A stretch of 60,571 nt of DNA from Miltoncostaeales bacterium. Lineage in GTDB: Bacteria; Actinomycetota; Thermoleophilia; Miltoncostaeales; Miltoncostaeaceae. Shown here one piece after another: positions 54,764-60,571 of the stretch. The notes under the pieces were generated by a model. The model did not search any database, was not told the DNA's origin, and worked only from the letters and a program-made list of their open reading frames with translations. The first letter of the stretch is position 1. Every line of letters begins with the position of its first letter. The position numbers were made by a program, and so were the translations under genes. Where the stretch lies: positions 1 to 60,571 of the forward strand of contig JAURGT010000005.1 of NCBI GenBank assembly GCA_030833665.1. Direction: 5' to 3'.

Positions 54764-55612
54764 CTATCGTCGCTCGACCACCACTTCGGCGCCGCCGAGG
54801 CTCACCCGGTCGCCGTCGCGGAGGTTGTGGCGCAGCACCCTGCGCCCGTTCACCTCGACCCCATTGGTCGAGCCGAGGTCCACCAGCACGTACTCGAGCC
54901 CCTCATGGCGCACCTCGGCGTGCACGCGGCTCACGTTCGGATCGGGCACCACGATGTCGCAGTCGCGGCTGCGGCCCATCGTCGTGACCTTCTGCGTCAC
55001 CCGGAACGGTTGGCCCGACACGTAGAGGGTCACCTGCTCGCGCACCAGCCCGGCTGCACGGGCCTGCTCGGGCGACAGCACCTGCGTGCCGCTCACCGCC
55101 GCGAGCGCCTCGTTCGGCAGCGGCTCCGCGGGCTCATCGGGCATCGGTGGCGCCACGGGCTCCGCCTCGGGCATCGCGGGCGCAGGCGCCTCTGCCGCCG
55201 CGGCCGCCGGGGCTGCGGCGGGCACCTCGTCGGCGCCCGGACGACCGGGGTCCACCATGCGGCATGCGATGCCGAACTCGCCCGGGCGAAGGTCGGTGTC
55301 GGTCTCCAGGCGGATGCGCGGCATCGAGAGCAGAGAGAGGCCCTCGCTGCGCGCGTGTGCCTCGAGGTACGACCCGAGCTCCATGACGAGGGCCGACTCA
55401 TAGCTCGAGAACTGGCGCCGGTCGGCTGGCGAGAGGTAGACGGTGTACTGATTCGGCACGTACACGCGCGACACCGACACGGTCTTGTGGTCCTCCATCT
55501 CGCGGGCGAGGCGCCGTGCGAGCTCCACCGGCTGCAGGGTGCTGCGGAACATGCGGCCGAAGGTCTTCTCGACCATGCCCTCGATCTTCTGCTCGATGTT
55601 CCGTAGCGCCAT
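54764..55612 (-). CDS. fhaA: DUF3662 and FHA-domain protein (FhaA-like)
   Basis: A 282-residue protein. The N-terminal DUF3662 domain (about 1-125: IEQKIEGMVEKTFGRMFRS, ELARRLAREMEDHK, RVYVPNQYTVYLSPAD) is joined through an Ala/Pro-rich linker to a C-terminal FHA domain (about 205-280: TTMGRSRDCDIVV, VSRVHAEV, LGSTNGVEVNGR). In mycobacteria FhaA recognises the phosphorylated pseudokinase domain of MviN/MurJ. Its ATG directly follows the TAG of the upstream kinase gene with no gap. Confidence 0.94.
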   Translation of the reverse strand: MALRNIEQKIEGMVEKTFGRMFRSTLQPVELARRLAREMEDHKTVSVSRVYVPNQYTVYLSPADRRQFSSYESALVMELGSYLEAHARSEGLSLLSMPRIRLETDTDLRPGEFGIACRMVDPGRPGADEVPAAAPAAAAAEAPAPAMPEAEPVAPPMPDEPAEPLPNEALAAVSGTQVLSPEQARAAGLVREQVTLYVSGQPFRVTQKVTTMGRSRDCDIVVPDPNVSRVHAEVRHEGLEYVLVDLGSTNGVEVNGRRVLRHNLRDGDRVSLGGAEVVVERR

Positions 55613-57301
55613 CTAGCCCGCCGTGCCGGTGAGAGAGGCCGATCTCCCCGCGCCGTCGCGCATGAATGCGCGCCATGGCCGGGCGGCCCATGCCGTTGCG
55701 AGGATAGCCGAGGGCAGCACTGCGCCGACGGCTTCGAGGCCTCCGCCGCCGAGCAGGCCCGCTGCGATCACCAGTCCGGCCGCCCACATGACCGCCGCGG
55801 CGACGCGACGCCCGTCGCGCGCGCCGATGACGAGTGGCCAGGTGAGCGCCGCCACGATCATGATGAGGCAGCCCACGAGGGCCTGCGGATGCGCGGTGAT
55901 CGGGGCGATCAGCGCCTCACCCGCCGCCTGGGGTGACTTCACGCCCTGCAGCGATTCCCAGGTGCCGCTGATCTCCCATCCCGTGAACACGAACGCGTTC
56001 GCGCCCGCGGCCACCTGCCACAGCAGCAGTGACACCATCCCGGCGATCGCCGACCACACCCGTGCGGCGGTCGTGCGGGCCGATCCGGCGAGCAGGGCGT
56101 AGACGGGCAGCATCCCGATGACCGCGAGCACGGGCGCGAGCGCGGGAAGCAGCACGAGGCGGCCGTAGCGCGCGCCGGTGAGCAGCAGCAGCATGGCGAT
56201 CACGAGCGCGATGCCGGTGAGGGCGGGGGCGACCGCGGCCATTGCCGCACCTGCGAGCACGACGAGTCCCGCGGCGGCGAGCGGCGCGCGCCACGCGCCG
56301 ATTGCCCCGGCGATGAGCGCGATGCCGGCGGTGCCGAGGGCGCCCGTGGAGAACCCGCGCTCGGCGATGAGGCCGCCGAGGAGCGCCGCGCCGGCACCCG
56401 AGAGGATCATCGGCATCGGACCCGACAGCAGGGCCACCGCGCGGCGGCCACGGCCCTCGGGCAGCGCGCGGGCCTCCTCGCGCACGATCTGGGCCATGCG
56501 ATGGGCATCGGGGCGCGCGTCGGGGTGGCGTGCCAGCCCCGCGTCGATCGCCTTGGCGAGGCGCGTGGGCAGGTCGGGCCTGAGGTTGCGGATGGGCGGG
56601 ATCTCCCCCAGCGCCGCGCGCCGCGCGGTGTCCGCGGGGTTCGCACCCAGGAGGGGGTTGCGACCGGTCAGCCCCTCGTACAGCACGAGCGTGGCCGCCC
56701 AGACGTCGGCGGCCCCGGTCACCTGCTCGCCGGTGGCCTGCTCGGGCGCCATATAGGCCATGGTGCCCACCACCCCTCCGGTCTGGGTCATGCCGGTTTC
56801 GCCAGAGAGCCGGGCCACGCCGAGGTCGGCCACCATCGCGTGCCCGCGGTGGTCCACCAGGATGTTCGCCGGCTTGATGTCGCGGTGGATCACCCCTCGC
56901 TCGTGCGCGTGGTCGAGTGCCTCGAGCACGTCGGCCGCCATCTCGGCGGTCGCCCGGTCGCCGGGCGGCGCGTCGGCGTACACCCGCTCGAGTGATGGGC
57001 CGTCCACGAGCTCACTCACCAGGTAGAGCGACTCGTGGTCCTCGCCCCAGTCGAGCATGCGCACCATGCCGGGATGCTCCAGGCGCGCCGCAGCGCGGAT
57101 CTCGGCGGCCACGCGCTGCTCCAGGCCCAGGTCGACGGGGATTTCCTTCACCGCCACCTCGCGGCCCGTGGCGCGGTCGAGAGCCCGGTACACCCGCGAT
57201 GTTGCACCCCGCCCGATGGCCTCCATGAGGTCGTAGCGGCCGAGCACGCGTGCCTGTGGCTGCGCGCGCGTGGGTGCATGGCGTGGTCCGGTGATCGGCA
57301 T
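55613..57301 (-). CDS. Ser/Thr protein kinase with multi-pass membrane C-terminus
   Basis: A 562-residue kinase. Kinase domain about 20-285: IGRGATSRVY, VAVKEIP (K52), HRDIKPAN, and VADLGVAR where DFG is DLG, a tolerated change. APEQATGE marks the activation segment. The rest (about 300-545) is seven or eight hydrophobic helices with almost no outside domain, unlike the one-helix PknA/PknB kinases. The membrane part may sense lipid or membrane state. It is the first gene of the ten-gene operon; no clear ribosome binding site precedes ATG 57301. Confidence 0.9.
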   Translation of the reverse strand: MPITGPRHAPTRAQPQARVLGRYDLMEAIGRGATSRVYRALDRATGREVAVKEIPVDLGLEQRVAAEIRAAARLEHPGMVRMLDWGEDHESLYLVSELVDGPSLERVYADAPPGDRATAEMAADVLEALDHAHERGVIHRDIKPANILVDHRGHAMVADLGVARLSGETGMTQTGGVVGTMAYMAPEQATGEQVTGAADVWAATLVLYEGLTGRNPLLGANPADTARRAALGEIPPIRNLRPDLPTRLAKAIDAGLARHPDARPDAHRMAQIVREEARALPEGRGRRAVALLSGPMPMILSGAGAALLGGLIAERGFSTGALGTAGIALIAGAIGAWRAPLAAAGLVVLAGAAMAAVAPALTGIALVIAMLLLLTGARYGRLVLLPALAPVLAVIGMLPVYALLAGSARTTAARVWSAIAGMVSLLLWQVAAGANAFVFTGWEISGTWESLQGVKSPQAAGEALIAPITAHPQALVGCLIMIVAALTWPLVIGARDGRRVAAAVMWAAGLVIAAGLLGGGGLEAVGAVLPSAILATAWAARPWRAFMRDGAGRSASLTGTAG

Positions 57302-57438
57302 GGGGCTTATGGGCCTTCCACCGCCGGCGAAGGAATCCTTGTGACTGCGCCGAACGGACTGCCGATCGTAGACATCACCCGTGCGGAAGCCGGGCGTCCC
57401 GGGTGCGCTAGTGTTCCCGCGCCTTAAGGCCGCTCACC

Positions 57439-57522
<84 letters not shown>

Positions 57523-57540
57523 TTCGGAGCAGACCCCACC

Positions 57541-58818
57541 TTGGACCCAGACGATACCGGCACGGACTACGGGTACGACGACCAGCCAACTGGCGTCTCC
57601 GGCCCCCTGCCCCCTGCAGAGGGCCCGAACCCGCGTGGGCGGGGCTCGTCGGGCCGCGGTCGTGGCGGGTCGGGCAAGGGCGGTTCGGGCCGTGGGCGCG
57701 GTCGTGGCGGGTCCGGCAAGGGCGGTGGATCGGGATCGCGTGGTCGGGCATCCGGCTCGGGGCGCGGCGGCGGCGGCGCATTGCAGTCCACGGGCGCGCG
57801 CATCGCGCTGGCCGTCGGAGCCGCCATCGTGCTCATCGTGGTGCTCGTGCTCGTGGTGCGCGGGTGCCAGCGCAGCCAGCTCGAGGGTTCCTACAGCTCA
57901 TACATGGGCGATGTGACCACCATCGTTACCGCTTCCGGCAAGGAGTCGGACGCCCTGCAGGAGGTGCTGCAGAACAAGAACGGCGCCAAGGCGCCCGAGC
58001 TGCAGGTGCAGGTGCGCGAGATCGCGAACCAGGCCCAGGGCCTCGTCGGCCAGGCCGAGGCGCTGTCGCCGCCCGATTCGCTCTCGGCTCCCAACCAGAG
58101 CCTCATCACTGCGCTGCAGTACCGCGTGACGGGCCTCAAGGCCCTGGCTGACGCCCTGCCGTCGGTCGTGGAGTCGCAGAACCGCGCCTACGCATCGGCA
58201 ACGCTTGCAAGCGCCATGCAGAGGTTCCTCGCGAGTGACGTCATCTATCAGGACTCCTTCGTGGGCCCGTCCAAGCGTGCGCTTGCCGACGCCGACATCA
58301 CGGGTGTGCAGGTGCCCGACCGGCAGTTCTTCCTCTCCGGCGTGCGTGCCGACCAGGCATCGCCCACCGGCGCGGGTCAGCTGATCCCCGCGCTGCAGCG
58401 CACCGGCACGGCCGACGGCACGGGCACCAGCACCACGGGCGGCCTGCACGGCACCGGCATCGCATCGGTGCAGGCGCTGCCCGAGGGCGTGGAGCTGCAG
58501 GCCGGCACCTCCACCGAGATCCAGGCATCCGACAAGCTCGAGTGGCAGGTGACGGTGGAGAATGCCGGTGACTTCGCCGAGAGCAACGTGATCGTGCGCG
58601 CCACCTTCGCGAGCGACGCATCGCCCAAGGACGCCCAGACCGTCGAGAAGGAGATCACCTCCATCCAGTCGGGTGAGCAGCAATCGGTGACGCTGCCCGG
58701 CCCGAAGAGCCCGACGTTCGGCGAGGCATCCACGCTCAAGGTCGAGGTCGTCCCCGTGCCGGGCGAGGAGAAGACCGACAACAACCGGGCCGAGTACCCC
58801 GTCAAGATCGTCTTCTAG
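57541..58818 (+). CDS. Membrane protein with disordered Gly-rich N-terminus and CARDB-like C-terminus
   Basis: A 425-residue protein starting at TTG 57541, 18 nt after the tRNA-Leu; reading from any earlier start would translate the tRNA. Residues about 15-80 are Gly/Arg/Ser/Lys-rich and disordered. One membrane helix (about 85-105, LAVGAAIVLIVVLVLVVRG) is followed by a helical extracellular part (about 110-255). The C-terminal CARDB-like beta domain is about 320-425 (WQVTVENAGDFAESNVIVRA, ending EEKTDNNRAEYPVKIVF). CARDB domains serve adhesion or assembly. It runs 10 nt ahead of pheA. Function unknown. Confidence 0.82.
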   Translation: MDPDDTGTDYGYDDQPTGVSGPLPPAEGPNPRGRGSSGRGRGGSGKGGSGRGRGRGGSGKGGGSGSRGRASGSGRGGGGALQSTGARIALAVGAAIVLIVVLVLVVRGCQRSQLEGSYSSYMGDVTTIVTASGKESDALQEVLQNKNGAKAPELQVQVREIANQAQGLVGQAEALSPPDSLSAPNQSLITALQYRVTGLKALADALPSVVESQNRAYASATLASAMQRFLASDVIYQDSFVGPSKRALADADITGVQVPDRQFFLSGVRADQASPTGAGQLIPALQRTGTADGTGTSTTGGLHGTGIASVQALPEGVELQAGTSTEIQASDKLEWQVTVENAGDFAESNVIVRATFASDASPKDAQTVEKEITSIQSGEQQSVTLPGPKSPTFGEASTLKVEVVPVPGEEKTDNNRAEYPVKIVF

Positions 58819-58828
58819 GAGTGGCCCC

Positions 58829-59686
58829 GTGAGCGGGACCATCGGATACCTGGGTCCGCAGGGCACGTTCTCGGAGGAGGCCCTGATCGCATGGATTGGC
58901 GCCGACCAGGCGGCCCGTGAGCGCGCGTACCCGAGCATCCCGGCGTGCTTCGACGGCGTTGCATCGGGTGAGGTTCGCGAGGCCATCGTGCCCATCGAGA
59001 ATGCCATCGAGGGCGGCGTCAGCCAGACGCTCGACCAGCTGATCGCGCACGGCGGAGATGTGGTGATCCGCGGGGAGGTCATCCACCCGGTCCACCATCA
59101 CCTCATCGGCGCGCCGGGCACCTCGCTCGACGCCGTCACGCGCGTGGTGAGTCACCCGCAGGCCACGTCGCAGTGCGAGCGCTGGCTGCGCGCGCGCCTG
59201 CCCGATGTCACCCCCGAGCCAGCGCTCTCCACGGCCGATGCCGTCCGGGCGGTGGTCGCGGGCGAGTCCGGGCTCGCCGCCGTCGGAAACCGCCGCGCCG
59301 CCGAGATCTACGGCGGGGAGATCCTCGCAGAGGACATCATGGATTCCCCCGACAACCGCACGCGCTTCGCCGTCATCGGCACCGAGGAGGCCGACGCGCC
59401 CCCGTCCGGGCCGTGGACCACCTCGATCATCTGCGCCATCGCACAGGATCGCCCCGGCGCGCTCCTCTCGATCCTCCAGGAGTTCGCTCTCCGGGCGATC
59501 AACCTCACCCGGCTCGAGAGCCGCCCCGCCCGTACGGGCCTCGGGCGGTACGTGTTCTTCATCGACGCCGAGGGAAGCCGCACGCGCGACCTCCCACTGC
59601 AGGCTGCGCTGACGGCAATCGAGGACGGCGGGATCGCCCACGTGACATCGCTTGGCAGCTACCCGGCTGTCACTCCGCCCGCCTAG
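58829..59686 (+). CDS. pheA: Prephenate dehydratase
   Basis: A 285-residue enzyme making phenylpyruvate for phenylalanine synthesis. Dehydratase domain 1-180: GYLGPQGTFSEEA, PIENAIEGGVSQTLD, SHPQATSQCERWL, and NRTRFAVIG with the conserved Thr-Arg-Phe. The ACT regulatory domain (about 192-275) carries GALLSILQEFALRAINLTRL and ESRP, the phenylalanine-binding motifs, so feedback inhibition is expected. GTG start with GGAG upstream. No chorismate mutase domain is fused. Confidence 0.96.
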   Translation: MSGTIGYLGPQGTFSEEALIAWIGADQAARERAYPSIPACFDGVASGEVREAIVPIENAIEGGVSQTLDQLIAHGGDVVIRGEVIHPVHHHLIGAPGTSLDAVTRVVSHPQATSQCERWLRARLPDVTPEPALSTADAVRAVVAGESGLAAVGNRRAAEIYGGEILAEDIMDSPDNRTRFAVIGTEEADAPPSGPWTTSIICAIAQDRPGALLSILQEFALRAINLTRLESRPARTGLGRYVFFIDAEGSRTRDLPLQAALTAIEDGGIAHVTSLGSYPAVTPPA

Positions 59687-59722
59687 CGAGGGGGTCCGTG
59701 GGTATAGTGCCCGCGGAAGGGG

Positions 59723-60226
59723 GTGGTCCCGCAGCACGTACTCGTCCTCAACGCGTCGTATGAGCCCATCAACGTGTGCTCGGTGCGGCGCGCCCTCGTG
59801 CTGCTGCTCAAGGACAAGGCGGAGATCCTCGAGCACCGCCCACGCGCGATCCGCGGAGTGTCGCGCGAGTACCCGTCCCCGCACGTGATCCGCCTCGTCT
59901 ACCGCGTGAAGGTGCCGCGCTACGAGGCCCGGCGCATGAGTCGCCGAGCCCTCTTCGCCCGCGACGGCTACACCTGCCAGTACTGCGGCAGCCGCGCCAA
60001 GCTCACCGTCGACCACGTGGTGCCGCGCAGCCGCGGCGGGGACTCATCGTGGTTCAACGTGGTCACCTCCTGCGCCCCGTGCAATGCGCGCAAGGGTGAT
60101 GCCCTCTGCCACGAGGTGCAGATGTATCCCCGCAGCAAGCCGCGCCCACCCCGGCCGGACGTCTTCATCGATGTCGCCACCCCTCGCCGCCCGGAGGCCT
60201 GGACGCCCTACCTGGCCGCGGCCTGA
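59723..60226 (+). CDS. HNH endonuclease family protein
   Basis: A 167-residue protein. The C-terminal HNH motif is complete: C85 and C88 (CQYCG), D97-H98 (VDHVVP), N112 and C117, C120 ([10 protein letters not shown]). The N-terminal 75 residues ([20 protein letters not shown]) are the domain typical of the widespread stand-alone HNH family, whose role is unknown. The GTG follows GGAAGGGG; TATAGT at 59703-59708 could be a -10 box. It is not flanked by restriction, phage or toxin genes. Confidence 0.93.
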   Translation: MVPQHVLVLNASYEPINVCSVRRALVLLLKDKAEILEHRPRAIRGVSREYPSPHVIRLVYRVKVPRYEARRMSRRALFARDGYTCQYCGSRAKLTVDHVVPRSRGGDSSWFNVVTSCAPCNARKGDALCHEVQMYPRSKPRPPRPDVFIDVATPRRPEAWTPYLAAA

Positions 60227-60571
60227 CCGCCCCCCGCCTGCCGCGCCTGGAGGCGCGCGATCTCGCGGGCGACGACCACGTGCTGCCCGACGACCTGCCG
60301 GCCGATCCGTGCGTGGTCATCCTCGCGTTCCGCCAGCGCCAGCAGCGCGATGTCGACGCCTGGGTCGCCGCCCTCGGTGATGCCGCCCCGGTGGTCGAGG
60401 TGCCGGTGCTCGGGCGGAAGTGGCGGCGGGTGCGCGGGTGGACCACGTTGGGTCGCCTGGTGCGGGTGCGCGGGTGGACCCAGTCACGCTTGTGGCGGCA
60501 CGAACACCAGCCCCAGGCTGGTGAGTCGCGCGGGAACTTCGTCGACGCTCACATCGAGCATTACCGCAATT
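60223..60571 (+). CDS. Truncated possible thioredoxin-fold (AhpC/ATP10-like) protein
   Basis: An open frame runs from the HNH stop to the window end. Early codons read LPRLEARDLAGDD, then DPCVVILAFRQRQQRDVDAW and AAPVVEVPVL, resembling thioredoxin-fold proteins of the AhpC/ATP10 kind that lack the CxxC pair. No ATG, GTG or TTG starts it; CTG at 60223, overlapping TGA, is the best guess. After VRGW the likeness stops and a 19-bp direct repeat occurs, so the last 130 bases may be another gene, an assembly artefact or genuine divergence. Confidence 0.4.
   Translation, partial: MTAPRLPRLEARDLAGDDHVLPDDLPADPCVVILAFRQRQQRDVDAWVAALGDAAPVVEVPVLGRKWRRVRGWTTLGRLVRVRGWTQSRLWRHEHQPQAGESRGNFVDAHIEHYRN
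60426..60480 (+). repeat. Nineteen-base direct repeat near the window end
   Basis: GCGGGTGCGCGGGTGGACC occurs at 60426-60444 and again at 60462-60480, start to start 36 bases, so in frame. It repeats the residues RVRGWT in the truncated frame. Confidence 0.85.

Noticed and set aside
59723-60226. HNH protein as part of a restriction or defence island
   Set aside because: Neighbours are pheA and housekeeping genes; the family is common as a stand-alone gene.

Overview
This is a high-GC, densely packed chromosomal segment from what looks like an actinobacterium. The clearest marker is the block at 47.4-57.3 kb, fhaA-fhaB-PP2C-PP2C-rodA-pbpA-pknB, an arrangement typical of Actinobacteria. The futalosine menaquinone genes, the Bacillus-type cytochrome bc complex with a fused cytochrome b/c subunit, GTG/TTG starts and ATGA/GTGA gene overlaps all fit. 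A deep lineage such as Thermoleophilia is plausible, but that is inference from gene content. I see no prophage, integrative element, insertion sequence, CRISPR array or rRNA, and no gene-free stretch longer than 300 bases. The largest gaps (4517-4788 and 36270-36539) are filled by a tRNA with its terminator and by a cobalamin riboswitch.

Layout. 1-3.8 kb: truncated terC, a conserved hypothetical, and a siroheme nitrite/sulfite reductase with an unusual C-terminal helical domain. 3.9-9.6 kb: RlpA-like exported protein, tRNA-Lys, TPR membrane protein, amidohydrolase (candidate aminofutalosine deaminase), tatA, dcd, lipA, rhodanese. 9.6-21.6 kb: a respiratory cofactor region read on the minus strand: hemB, fused ahbA-ahbB, hemL, an isoprenyl-synthase-like protein, ubiD; the bc complex qcrABC; then ubiX, polyprenyl diphosphate synthase, a small protein resembling the C-terminal part of MqnE/MqnC, mqnA and mqnC. 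Most of these genes overlap by 4 nt. 21.7-36.3 kb: aat, an ABC exporter, AI-2E family permease, degenerate LytM-like protein, YmdB-like phosphodiesterase, CtpE-like ATPase, STAS protein, copZ-copA, argH-like lyase, and a cobalamin ECF transporter (S plus fused A-A') under a B12 riboswitch. 36.5-45.7 kb: pdxH-like oxidase, aldehyde dehydrogenase, tRNA-Tyr, katG, an orphan response regulator divergent from a receptor-like Ser/Thr kinase, and two translationally coupled Xer-type recombinases. 45.7-57.3 kb: a ten-gene minus-strand cell-envelope signalling operon (kinase, fhaA, fhaB, two PP2C phosphatases, rodA, pbpA, PASTA kinase, ddl, YfcE-like phosphoesterase). 57.4-60.6 kb: tRNA-Leu, a CARDB membrane protein, pheA, an HNH nuclease and a truncated thioredoxin-fold-like frame.

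How the genes fit together. Menaquinone head-group genes, the side-chain synthase, UbiX/UbiD, haem genes and the menaquinol:cytochrome c reductase sit within 12 kb, so quinone, haem and the complex that uses both could be expressed together. Siroheme is needed by the reductase at 1.5 kb and may also feed haem synthesis through the AhbA/B fusion. The 46-57 kb operon couples peptidoglycan polymerisation and D-Ala-D-Ala supply to Ser/Thr phosphorylation and FHA readers.

The best candidates for something undescribed are the 153-residue radical-SAM-derived protein inside the mqn operon (11568-12029), the Asp-motif-less prenyl-synthase-like protein between hemL and ubiD (17737-18261), and a 26-bp perfect inverted repeat at 9581-9670 whose half-site recurs beside the B12 riboswitch.
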